Source of the DNA: DALYJJ01 sp031969915
GTDB taxonomy: Bacteria > Acidobacteriota > Terriglobia > Bryobacterales > Bryobacteraceae
Length of the DNA stretch: 11,137 nucleotides
Direction of reading: 5' to 3'
Assembly: GCA_031969915.1 (NCBI GenBank)
Contig: DALYJJ010000177.1
Location: 1-11,137 of the forward strand
Shown piece after piece: positions 1 through 7,368 of the stretch. Under the pieces are notes generated by a model that saw only the letters and a program-made list of their open reading frames with translations, searched no databases and had not been told where the DNA came from. The translations under genes and the position numbers were made by a program. Within the stretch, counting starts at the first letter, position 1, and each line of letters starts with the position of its first letter.

Positions 1-873
1 TCCCGATCAGCAGCAGCCCGAACGGAATCACTCCCAGGAAAACCCCCGACAACACCCGCGCCCCTCCCATTCGGTCGGCGAGCAGGCCTCCGAACGGCCG
101 GGCCAGCGTCGCCAGGATCACGAAGCCCGCCGTGCGCAAGCCCGCCTCGGCGGGGGTTTGGCCGAACTCGTCTCGCAGTAACGTCGGGAGGTAGACCGAG
201 AACGCCACGAAACTGCCGAACGTCAGCGCGTAGTACGCCGACAGCAGCCACGCCATCGGCTCCCGAGCCAGTTCCCTCAGCCGCAAGCCCGGCGCCGCCT
301 TCCGCCGTTCCTCGGGAGCATTGCGCGCCAGTGCGAAAAACAGCGGCGCCGCGACCAGGCAGAACACCGCCATCCCCTCGAAAACCGCCTCCCGCCCCAG
401 GCTCTCCGCCGCCAGCGGCCCCAGGTACACCGTGGCCGAGTAACCCATGTTCCCCAGCCCGTACAAGCCCAGAGCCGCCCCTTGTTTCGACCGCGGATAC
501 CAACGTGCAATGAATCCCGCCCCCACCGCGAACGAGGATCCGCCCAGTCCGAGCAGCAGGGCCCATCCCATGGCCCACTCGAAACTCCCCACCTTCGCCA
601 GCACCCCCGCCGCCAGCCCCACCGTCACGAACACGATCGGGAATACCGCCCGCCCGCCATACCGGTCCGTGAGCACCCCCATCGGCAGTCACGCCAACGA
701 GCCCGCCAGGACCGGAATTGCTACCAGGAGCGCCGTCTGCTGCGCCGAAAGCCCGAATTGGCTTCGGAAGTAAGGCGCAAAGCCACTCATCAGGCCCCAG
801 GCCGCGAAGCACATGGCAAACGCCAGCGTGACGAGAATCAGGTTCTGGTTGGCTGTTCGGATGACCTAATCAT
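1..873 (-). pseudogene. Broken MFS transporter, nitrate/nitrite porter (NNP)-like, 3' end beyond window
   Basis: One minus-strand frame gives a clear 12-helix-type MFS protein: a first helix around 844-770, MFS motif A reading GVLTDRYGGR near 680-650, then a stretch reading GLYGLGNMG near 460-435 that resembles the glycine-rich TM5 signature of nitrate/nitrite porters. The frame stays open to base 1, where the gene leaves the window. Two lesions are visible. An in-frame TGA (691-689) sits just before motif A, where the family normally has arginine, so a CGA to TGA change would explain it. At the 5' end the frame is closed by TAG (868-866), and no ATG, GTG or TTG lies between that stop and the middle of the first helix. 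The nearby ATG (873-871) is one base out of phase and has no Shine-Dalgarno. Restart at the ATG after the TGA (682-680) would lose the first two helices. The substrate is inferred from family resemblance only. A sequencing error is an alternative explanation for either lesion. Confidence 0.8.
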
Positions 874-914
874 GACAAACTGGATGCTCTAGTGCAATTT
901 CGGGGCCTGCGCGC

Positions 915-2087
915 TCAAATCACATCCACGAAACTCCGGCGAAGCTTATAGAACCACGCGTGTCCGGCGATCACTGCCGCGCACGCGCCGGCCCACAACT
1001 TCGCCGCCGCTCCCCAGTCCGGCATGCGGCCCTCCAGAAACAACATCCGGTAGCCCGCCACCAGGTGATACATCGGGTTCAGTCGCAGCCACGGCGCGAT
1101 CTGCTCCGGGACCGACGCTTCCGGGTAGCAAATGGGCGTGAGGAAAAACCAGAGCGTTAACGCGAAGCCGATGATCTGCCCGAGATCCCGCACGTAGGCC
1201 CCCAGCGCCGCCAGGAACCAGCACAGCCCCAGGGTGAACAGCACTTGCGGGACCAGGTACACCGGAAGCCACAGCACCGCCGCCGGCACGCCGCCCCGCA
1301 GCACGATGAGTCCCACCACGAACACGCCCGCCGCGAAGGCTTGCGTCACCAGTCCCGACACCGCCAGGTTCACCGGCAGGATCTCCACCGGAAACACCAG
1401 CTTCTTGATGAAATTGCGATGTTCGGGCAACACCGAAGGCGCGCGTCCCACCGCCTCACTGAACGCCAGCCAGGGCAACATCCCGCACAAAAAGTAGAGC
1501 GCGAAGCCATGCGGACTCGGGTCCCCCGCGAATCGCGCCCGCAGCACGATCGCGAACACGAAGAAGTACACCGCCATCAGCAGCAGCGGATGGAGCACCG
1601 TCCACAGCGTGTCGCCGAGCGAGCCCCGATACCGCGCGCGCACGTCGCGCTCCACCATGGTCCGCATCAACGGACCGTGCCGTGCGACGGTCCGGAACGG
1701 GTACCAGACCGCGCGCCACAGGCTCCGCGGCAGCGCCTCCCACGCCAGACGCCGGGCCGTGGCCACCCGCGCCGGTCCCAGCCGCGCGCTTCCCTCGACC
1801 ACCTCCGCGTCCACCACCAGCGCCGGCTGCCGCTGCAAGTACAGCCAGCCGCGCTCCTCGTCCACGGGCGATACGAGCAGCCGGTAGCGCCCGCTCCGCT
1901 CCGGTAGTTCCAACGTGAGTTCGACGTCCTCCGTTGCCGGCGCCCACTCGCTCTCGCCCACGTACCGGCCCGTTTCGGCGTCCAGGATCTGGCACCCCAC
2001 CGCGTCCGCGCCGGCCGCGCGCAGGCCGAAGCGCAGCGTCACGCCGCGCCCCTGCACCTCCGCGCTCGGCTTGTCGTAAGCGGCCAT
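915..2087 (-). CDS. ABC-2 type polysaccharide export permease with extra N-terminal sugar-binding-like domain
   Basis: The 390-residue protein has a typical Wzm/KpsM/TagG-type permease from about residue 120 to the end. An amphipathic lead-in with the RDVRARYRGS motif (148-157) is followed by about six hydrophobic segments (about 161-182, 194-212, 235-263, 268-296, 303-320, 361-380). The AYVRDL motif (297-302) and the TPICYP...VPE...NPM segment (317-339) are characteristic of the family. These permeases move lipid-linked polysaccharide across the inner membrane with an ATPase partner. Residues about 8-98 are not normal for the family. They look like a soluble beta-sandwich (GCQILDAETG, then a run ending GRYRLLVSPVD) resembling the C-terminal carbohydrate-binding domain of Wzt. 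The start is 3 bases after the upstream stop codon and has no clear ribosome binding site, so translation is probably coupled. It is the last intact gene of the cassette, and no ATPase gene follows it. The permease call is secure; the N-terminal domain assignment is inference. Confidence 0.93.
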   Translation of the reverse strand: MAAYDKPSAEVQGRGVTLRFGLRAAGADAVGCQILDAETGRYVGESEWAPATEDVELTLELPERSGRYRLLVSPVDEERGWLYLQRQPALVVDAEVVEGSARLGPARVATARRLAWEALPRSLWRAVWYPFRTVARHGPLMRTMVERDVRARYRGSLGDTLWTVLHPLLLMAVYFFVFAIVLRARFAGDPSPHGFALYFLCGMLPWLAFSEAVGRAPSVLPEHRNFIKKLVFPVEILPVNLAVSGLVTQAFAAGVFVVGLIVLRGGVPAAVLWLPVYLVPQVLFTLGLCWFLAALGAYVRDLGQIIGFALTLWFFLTPICYPEASVPEQIAPWLRLNPMYHLVAGYRMLFLEGRMPDWGAAAKLWAGACAAVIAGHAWFYKLRRSFVDVI

Positions 2088-2090
2088 CGA

Positions 2091-4064
2091 CTAATCGTAC
2101 AGCCAGTCCGGATAGCGCTCGCGCACCGCGCCCGTCTTGCGGCCCACGATGAAGATCCCGTCGCCACGCAGGTCCACCGACAGTTGATACCGGTCGAGCA
2201 TGTGCGTCACCCACGCGAACTCCGGATGCGGCTCGTCCAGGAACTCGCCCGTCTCGAGCAGCGTCACTTCGAAGCCCGCGGCCGTCAACAGCCGGTGCGC
2301 CTCCTTGGGCGTGTACTCGCGATTGTGCCGCGCCTCGGGAGCTTCCCCCTGCTTCCGCGGGCGGATGTACGCGGGAAAGAAGCCCGGATGGTAGCCCTGC
2401 AGGATCGCCGAAATCGCGCGCAGCGAACCGATGTTGGGCGTGGTGAGCACCACGTGCCCGCCGGGGCGCAGAATGCGGTTGATCTCGGACATCATGTGCA
2501 TCGGGTCATTCGGCAGATGCTCAATCAACTCGCAGCACAGCACCGTGGCGAAGCACCCGTCGTCATAGGGAAAGCGGTCCTTCTCCGCGTCGAACAGGTC
2601 CACGTCGCACTCGAAGACCTCGCCTTCCTCGGACGTCACGCGCTTATGGTCCACCTGTCCCGCAGGCCCGTAATAGCAGCCGCGCACGTACCCGTAGCCG
2701 AGCTGCCGGCGCAACGAAGGAGTGATCTGGAGGTACGCGCCCATTTCGAGAATGCGGTCCGCCTCCGTGCCCGGCGGCGTGATGCGCAGCGTCCGGGTGA
2801 GCCGAGTGATGTGAGTCTGGACGTAGGCGCGATCGCTCGATCCGGGCTCCGTCCAGGTGCTGATCTCCTCGGGCTGAACGGCGGCCGGCGGCTCGGCTGG
2901 CGTGGGTGGCGGTACCGCCGGCGCCGCCGGCTCCGGCGCGGGATCGATCGTCGAAACGGGCTCGCGCGCAAACGCCAGATACCGCCGCGCCACGCTCTCC
3001 CAATTGCACTCCGACGCCACCCATTCCTTCGCCCGCGCGCCCAGCCTCCTGGCCACGTCCTGCCGCGAGACCAGCAGATTCAGGTACTCGTAGAGCAGGT
3101 CCTCTTCGCGCCCGTCCACGGGCACCTTGAGGCACACGTCGCCGGGATACTCGCGAAACGAACCGACGTCGGAAACCACCACTGCCCGTCCCAGCCCCAA
3201 CGCGCGCAACAGCGTTCCCGAACTCTCGCCCACCGTTGGAAATCGCAGGTTCAACACCACGTCGGAGGCCGCGATGTAGCCGGGCAGATCCTCAGTGGGA
3301 ACGAAACCCGTCAGGCGCACATGCGGCTGAAGCCCGAGCGATTGAACGATCGACGCCACGGGGAAGTCCGGATGCGCCTCCCCCACCAGGATCATCTTCG
3401 CCCTCGGCTCCACGCGAATCAGCCGCCGGAACGCACGCAGCGATTCGGCGATCCGCTTATAGGGCTTCAGGAAGCCGAACACTCCCACCAGCGGCGTGGT
3501 CTCATCCAAGCCCAATCGATGCCGGCAGGCGTTGCGGTCCGCTTCGGAAATCCACGCCCCATGCGGAATGATGCCCACTGGACCCGCGTATCCCGCGGCC
3601 CGAACGTCGTCGCGCACCGCGCGGCTGTGCACGATCACGCCGCGCGCCCCGCGCAGCACACGCCGCAGCATCGGCAGCCCCTCATAGTCCGGCCCCACTT
3701 CCAGGGCCCGGACCCGCCGCGCATGAGCCAGCGCCGCGCCGCCGCTCTCGAATTCCACTTCTCGCAGATATCGGTCCCAATCGCCGCGCTTGATGGTCAG
3801 GTCCGCGATCAGGTGATGCAGGTTCGCCTCGTGCAGCACCACAATCCCCGGATGCCGCAGAGCCGCTTCATAGGCCCCCGCGTGAAACGCGTTGTTCCCC
3901 AATTGATAGAGCAACGCGTCATATCGCGATGCTTCGAAATCCGGAGGCGCGGCGTCGAACACCTCCACCTCGGCCATCGCGCCCAGCGGTTCCAGCAAGG
4001 CCGCGGTGTAGTCCGCAATGCCGCTCTTGGCGGGAGGAAGGGGAGAGAAGACCGCGATCCGCAT
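2091..4064 (-). CDS. Bifunctional GT4-type glycosyltransferase and SAM-dependent methyltransferase fusion
   Basis: The 657-residue protein has two enzyme domains. Residues 1-365 form a GT-B fold glycosyltransferase of the GT4 type: an N-terminal strand with glycine-containing loop (MRIAVFSPLPPAKSG), a GVFGFLKPYKRI stretch (194-205) for donor binding, and GESSGTLLRALGLGRAVVVSD (279-299). In that last motif the first glutamate of the usual E-x7-E pair is E280, but the second position is arginine. A proline/alanine-rich linker (about 370-397) joins it to a class I methyltransferase (about 405-657). Motif I is ILEMGAYLQ (438-446), an atypical glycine loop. The later core contains CELIEHLPND (511-520) and the ILRPGGHVVLTTPN segment (531-544). 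The likely role is adding a sugar and methylating a glycan at the cytoplasmic face of the membrane; the donor, acceptor and methylated position are unknown. It sits 3 bases after the DUF3108 gene and 3 bases before the export permease, so all are probably co-transcribed. No strong Shine-Dalgarno is seen. Confidence 0.92.
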   Translation of the reverse strand: MRIAVFSPLPPAKSGIADYTAALLEPLGAMAEVEVFDAAPPDFEASRYDALLYQLGNNAFHAGAYEAALRHPGIVVLHEANLHHLIADLTIKRGDWDRYLREVEFESGGAALAHARRVRALEVGPDYEGLPMLRRVLRGARGVIVHSRAVRDDVRAAGYAGPVGIIPHGAWISEADRNACRHRLGLDETTPLVGVFGFLKPYKRIAESLRAFRRLIRVEPRAKMILVGEAHPDFPVASIVQSLGLQPHVRLTGFVPTEDLPGYIAASDVVLNLRFPTVGESSGTLLRALGLGRAVVVSDVGSFREYPGDVCLKVPVDGREEDLLYEYLNLLVSRQDVARRLGARAKEWVASECNWESVARRYLAFAREPVSTIDPAPEPAAPAVPPPTPAEPPAAVQPEEISTWTEPGSSDRAYVQTHITRLTRTLRITPPGTEADRILEMGAYLQITPSLRRQLGYGYVRGCYYGPAGQVDHKRVTSEEGEVFECDVDLFDAEKDRFPYDDGCFATVLCCELIEHLPNDPMHMMSEINRILRPGGHVVLTTPNIGSLRAISAILQGYHPGFFPAYIRPRKQGEAPEARHNREYTPKEAHRLLTAAGFEVTLLETGEFLDEPHPEFAWVTHMLDRYQLSVDLRGDGIFIVGRKTGAVRERYPDWLYD

Positions 4065-4067
4065 TCG

Positions 4068-4757
4068 CTATCGGGCGATCTCCATCGAGAACACGCCCAT
4101 CGCCAGGGGCACCCGCACCAGCACCGGCGTGCGCGCCGCGTCCCTGCTGAAGAAGATCTCGAAGCTGATCTGCGACGCCGGCCCTTTGAGCAACGTCACC
4201 ACCCGGTCGGCGGGCTCCGCCGCGCCGGCGATCGTCACCTGCTCGGCCCCCTTGAATTCCAGCCGCGCACTGTAGGGCGCTCCGAACAGAATCGTCTGCG
4301 CCGGCGCGATGCGCCCCTGCGCCAGTTCGCTCCGCACGAAATACAAGAACGCCAGCGCGTCGTGAACGCAGGCCGCAACGCGCATCTCGCTCGACCCTCC
4401 CCCGCCCAGGGTCTCCCGCTTCGCCGCGCCCGACGCGCCGTCCACGGCCGTCTTCTCTTTCGTGATCTTCGCGCCCCGCGTCGTGTCCTTCTCGAACTCC
4501 GCGGTGCAAAAACCCTTGTCCGCCAGGGAACGGTACCGGTCCACCACCCGGAACCCCGGCACCGCCGCTTCCAGTTCGAATTCGAACCTCCAGCGGTCGG
4601 AGTCCTTCAGCCGGACCGCCCGCACTTGCGCTTCGCCCAGGCTCAGCCCGCTCGGCCAATTCACGTTGTAGCGGAGCGTCTCTTCGTGGAACTTCGCCGT
4701 CGTGTCGGCCGCCGCGGCCGTGGCCAGTCCCACCAGCAGAGCCGTAAGATACTTCAT
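4068..4757 (-). CDS. Exported DUF3108 domain protein
   Basis: The 229-residue protein starts with a Sec signal peptide (MKYLTALLVGLATAAAA, likely cleaved near residue 17) with no lipobox cysteine, so the mature form should be a soluble periplasmic protein. The mature part matches the DUF3108 pattern: LRYNVNWPSGLSLGEA (28-43) at the start, VHDALAFLYFVRSEL (131-145) in the middle and TPVLVRVPLAMGVFSMEI (210-227) at the end, with mostly beta-strand character between. Two cysteines (C84, C130) could form a disulfide. The biochemical function of the family is unknown. Its ATG overlaps the stop of the upstream glycosyltransferase by four bases, and it lies 3 bases ahead of the glycosyltransferase-methyltransferase gene. 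It is therefore embedded in the polysaccharide cassette and may act on, or monitor, the exported glycan; that role is inference from position only. A purine-rich GAGGGAGAAG lies somewhat far upstream of the start. Confidence 0.88.
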   Translation of the reverse strand: MKYLTALLVGLATAAAADTTAKFHEETLRYNVNWPSGLSLGEAQVRAVRLKDSDRWRFEFELEAAVPGFRVVDRYRSLADKGFCTAEFEKDTTRGAKITKEKTAVDGASGAAKRETLGGGGSSEMRVAACVHDALAFLYFVRSELAQGRIAPAQTILFGAPYSARLEFKGAEQVTIAGAAEPADRVVTLLKGPASQISFEIFFSRDAARTPVLVRVPLAMGVFSMEIAR

Positions 4758-5905
4758 ACCGGCAGCGACTTCTCCCTCTTCGCGCGCGCCCGCTCGCGCC
4801 TTGCCCCGGCCACCCGGTAATAAACGTCCAGCGTCTGCCGCGCCGTGCGCTCCCAGGTGAATTGCGCCGCGCGCTTCAGACCCAGCCGCTCCATGCGCAT
4901 GCGCAGTTCCGGATTCAGCAGCAGGTCCAGCAGCGCCCGCGCCATCTCTTCCTTCGAATGCGGGTCAAACAGAATGCCCGCCGCGTTCGCCACCTCCGGC
5001 ATGGCCGACGTGTTCGAGCAGGCCACGGCGCGCCCGCATCCCATGGCCTCCAGAATCGGCAGGCCGAAGCCCTCATAAAAGGACGGAAAGACGAACAGGT
5101 CGCAGGCCCCGTACAGGTGCCGCAGTTCCTCGTCCGTCACCAGACCCGTGAACCGGATCCGTTCGCCCGCGCCCGACCGTGCCGCTGCCTGATGCACCGC
5201 CGCGCTGTGCCACGTGTCTTTGCCCGCCAGCACCAGGTGATGCGGCAACTCCGGGTGCGTCCGAACCAGATCCGCGAAGGCCTCGATCAAACCGATCTGG
5301 TTCTTCCTCCGCTGCAGGTCGCCCACGGTCAGCAGAAACGGCGCCTGCACGTTCATCCGCCGTGCCACCCATGCCGCGGCTACTTCCCGCGCCATCGGCC
5401 GGTAGAGCGTCGAACCTCCGTTCGGAATCACCGAAATCCGCCCCTCGAGCGGGCCGTACGCGTTCTCGATGCAGCGCCGCGAGAACTCGCTCACCGTCAC
5501 CACCCACGCCGCTCGCGCTACCGTGCGCTTCACCGTCCAACGCAGCTGCATGGCCTGCGCGGGCGGAAAATACTCGGGCCGTTCCAGGAAGCTCACGTCG
5601 TGCACCGTCGCCACCACGGGCGCCGCGCAATGCAGAGGTGCCGTGTATTGGACGTGCAGCAGGTCCGGCCGGTCCTGCCGTACTCGATGTCCCAGGTGCG
5701 CTCCCAGCCGCACAAACGGGTTCGACGATACGCGGCGCGCGTGAAACCGCTCCGGGATTCCGCCCGGCGCGTCCACCGCTGAATAATAGGCGAAAAACTC
5801 GGATTCCTTGTCGAGCGCCGCGAACCCGCTCAACAGGTTGCGAACGTAAACTTCGTTCCCGGTCTGGTGGCGTCCAATCGCGTGGGCATCGACGGAAAAA
5901 CGCAT
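4754..5905 (-). CDS. GT4 family glycosyltransferase
   Basis: The 383-residue protein has the usual length and layout of a GT4 (GT-B fold) retaining glycosyltransferase. The N-terminal half contains DAHAIGRHQTGNEVY (6-20), HVQYTAPLH (84-92) and TVHDVSFLERP (100-110). The C-terminal half has GDLQRRKN (195-202), the basic donor-phosphate site, and YEGFGLPILEAMGCG (277-291), which holds the complete E-x7-E pair E278 and E286. It probably transfers a sugar from a nucleotide donor to a lipid-linked glycan in the cytoplasm; the sugar is unknown. A basic C-terminal tail (about 368-379) may help it sit on the membrane. The start at 5905 is chosen because the family's N-terminal strand MRFSVDAHAIG begins there and GAAGAGG precedes it. 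The frame stays open for about 1.1 kb further upstream, but that part is only the antiphase of the DUF1501 gene. The gene heads the cassette and overlaps the next gene by four bases (ATGA). Confidence 0.93.
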   Translation of the reverse strand: MRFSVDAHAIGRHQTGNEVYVRNLLSGFAALDKESEFFAYYSAVDAPGGIPERFHARRVSSNPFVRLGAHLGHRVRQDRPDLLHVQYTAPLHCAAPVVATVHDVSFLERPEYFPPAQAMQLRWTVKRTVARAAWVVTVSEFSRRCIENAYGPLEGRISVIPNGGSTLYRPMAREVAAAWVARRMNVQAPFLLTVGDLQRRKNQIGLIEAFADLVRTHPELPHHLVLAGKDTWHSAAVHQAAARSGAGERIRFTGLVTDEELRHLYGACDLFVFPSFYEGFGLPILEAMGCGRAVACSNTSAMPEVANAAGILFDPHSKEEMARALLDLLLNPELRMRMERLGLKRAAQFTWERTARQTLDVYYRVAGARRERARAKREKSLPV

Positions 5906-5908
5906 TGG

Positions 5909-5915
5909 CCTCTTC
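5909..5915 (-). promoter_or_regulatory. Ribosome binding site for the GT4 gene
   Basis: The minus strand reads GAAGAGG, followed by CCA and the ATG at 5905. The spacing (3 bases) is short, but it is the only purine-rich site near the start. It supports initiation at 5905 rather than anywhere in the long open extension upstream. Confidence 0.5.
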
Positions 5916-5924
5916 AGTATAGAG

Positions 5925-5937
5925 GTTCCCGGGGAAC
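5925..5937. promoter_or_regulatory. Perfect 6+1+6 palindrome in the gap between the two gene groups
   Basis: The sequence GTTCCC-G-GGGAAC is a perfect inverted repeat in the only sizeable gap (5906-5970) between intact genes. It lies next to a minus-strand TATACT (5921-5916) that resembles a -10 box, but no convincing -35 is seen, and a start from that box would leave almost no leader before the ATG at 5905. No T-run follows the palindrome on the minus strand, so it is not a canonical intrinsic terminator. It could be an operator for the polysaccharide cassette, a processing hairpin after the DUF1501 gene, or chance. Confidence 0.3.
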
Positions 5938-5970
5938 GCCCGTGAGCCGCGAATGTTAACTCGCCGGGAC

Positions 5971-7365
5971 TTAGGCCAGGATGTCCTTCACCACGTCCCC
6001 GGCGATACCGGTGAGCCGCGCGTCGAGCCCCTGGAACTTCACGGTCAGGCGCTTGTGGTCGATCCCCAACAGGTGCAGCATCGTCGCGTGGAAATCCGGA
6101 ACCGCCACCGGGTTCTCTTCCGCCGCGTAGCCCAGTTCGTCCGTCGCACCATACGTTATTCCGCCCTTTACGCCCCCGCCCGCCAGCAGGAATGAGAAGC
6201 CCTTGATGTGGTGATCGCGCCCATCGCCGCCCTGCGACATCGGCGTGCGCCCAAACTCGCCGCCCCACACCACCAGCGTATCCTCCAGCATCCCGCGCTG
6301 CCGCAGATCCTTGATCAGCGCCGCCGTCGGCCGGTCCGTCTCCTCCGCCTTGATCGCCACGTTCGACTTCACGCCGCTGTGGTGATCCCAATCTCGGTGA
6401 TAGAGCTGAATGAACCGCACGCCCCGCTCCGCCAGCCGCCGCGCCAGCAGACAGTTTGACGCGAACGAGCCGTCGCCCGGCCTCGCCCCGTACATTTCCA
6501 GCACCTGCGCCGGCTCCTTGCTCATGTCCACCAGGTCCGGCACGCTCGATTGCATCTTGAACGCCATCTCGTACTGGCTCACCCGCGTGAGGATCTCCGG
6601 GTCCGCCAACGCCGCGTGCTGCCTTCGGTTCAACGCGTTGATCGTTTCGATCGAGTCCCTCTGCACGCCCGCCGGCATGCCCGGCGGATTCTGGATGTGG
6701 AGCACCGGGTCGCCGAACGAGTTCAGCTTCACCCCCTGAAACCGGCTGGGCAGGAAACCGGCCGACCATTGGCGCGCCGCGATGGGCTGCATCTGACCGC
6801 CCTTGCCTGAACTCACCAGAACAATGAAGCCCGGCAATGTTTCGGTCTCCGCCCCCAGTCCGTACAGCAGCCACGAGCCCATGCTCGGCCGCCCCGCGAT
6901 GATCGAACCCGTGTTCATCAGCGTGTGCGCCGGATCGTGGTTGATCTGTTCGGTCCACATGGAACGCACAATGCAGATCTCGTCTGCCACGCTCCCGATG
7001 TGCGGGAACAGCTCGCACATCTCCTGCCCCGACTTCCCGAACTTCCGAAACTGGTACTGCGGCCCGTAGCAGACCAGTTGAGCGCCCTGCAGTTGCGCGA
7101 TCTGCTGGCCCTTGGTGAACGATTCCGGCATCGGCTTGCCGTGCATCTCGGCCAGCTTCGGCTTGTGGTCGAACGTCTCCAGGTGCGACGGCCCGCCCGC
7201 CTGGTAGAGAAAAATCACCCGCTTCGCCTTCGCCGCATGATGCAGCGGGTTCACCACGCCCTTCGCCGCGGTGGAATCCGCGGCCAGCAACTGGTTCAGC
7301 GCCACCATCCCGAGCCCGCCGAGGCCCTGGCGCAGAAAAGCCCGTCTCAAGATCTCGTTCTTCAT
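5971..7365 (-). CDS. DUF1501 protein, Tat-exported, sulfatase/alkaline phosphatase superfamily
   Basis: The 464-residue protein is full length for DUF1501. It begins with a twin-arginine signal (RRAFLRQGLGGLG, residues 7-19), so it should be folded in the cytoplasm and exported by Tat. Family marks include QAGGPSHLETFDHKP (55-69), DWDHHSGV (325-332), WGGEFGRTP (367-375), GRDHHIKGFSFLLAGGGVKGG (382-402) and the nearby TDELGY. The fold belongs to the alkaline phosphatase/sulfatase clan, but the cysteine sulfatase motif C-x-P-x-R is absent, so it is not a standard formylglycine sulfatase. Substrate and reaction are not established for this family. The start lies 3 bases after the stop of the DUF1549/DUF1553 gene and has a good ribosome binding site. 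That partnership recurs widely in Planctomycetes, Verrucomicrobia and Solibacterales, and is thought to act in breakdown of complex, often sulfated, polysaccharides; this role is inference. Confidence 0.95.
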   Translation of the reverse strand: MKNEILRRAFLRQGLGGLGMVALNQLLAADSTAAKGVVNPLHHAAKAKRVIFLYQAGGPSHLETFDHKPKLAEMHGKPMPESFTKGQQIAQLQGAQLVCYGPQYQFRKFGKSGQEMCELFPHIGSVADEICIVRSMWTEQINHDPAHTLMNTGSIIAGRPSMGSWLLYGLGAETETLPGFIVLVSSGKGGQMQPIAARQWSAGFLPSRFQGVKLNSFGDPVLHIQNPPGMPAGVQRDSIETINALNRRQHAALADPEILTRVSQYEMAFKMQSSVPDLVDMSKEPAQVLEMYGARPGDGSFASNCLLARRLAERGVRFIQLYHRDWDHHSGVKSNVAIKAEETDRPTAALIKDLRQRGMLEDTLVVWGGEFGRTPMSQGGDGRDHHIKGFSFLLAGGGVKGGITYGATDELGYAAEENPVAVPDFHATMLHLLGIDHKRLTVKFQGLDARLTGIAGDVVKDILA

Positions 7366-7368
7366 CGC

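Noticed and set aside
482..892. A 136-codon plus-strand frame at the left end
   Set aside because: Antisense to the MFS gene remnant, Arg/His-rich, with no domain; the minus-strand frame gives a clear transporter.
869..897. Promoter-like TTGCAC with a 17-base spacer and CATGAT ahead of the MFS remnant
   Set aside because: The -10 matches only 4 of 6 bases and would overlap the candidate ATG, placing the transcript start inside the coding region.
2184..4820. An 878-codon open frame on the plus strand
   Set aside because: It is antisense to the glycosyltransferase-methyltransferase and DUF3108 genes, is Arg/His/Pro/Gln-rich, shows no recognisable domain, and is what GC-rich third positions of the opposite strand produce.
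5906..7018. N-terminal extension of the GT4 gene by about 371 codons
   Set aside because: The extension is Gly/Arg-rich, lies in another frame of the DUF1501 gene, and the glycosyltransferase family N-terminus begins exactly at 5905 after a ribosome binding site.
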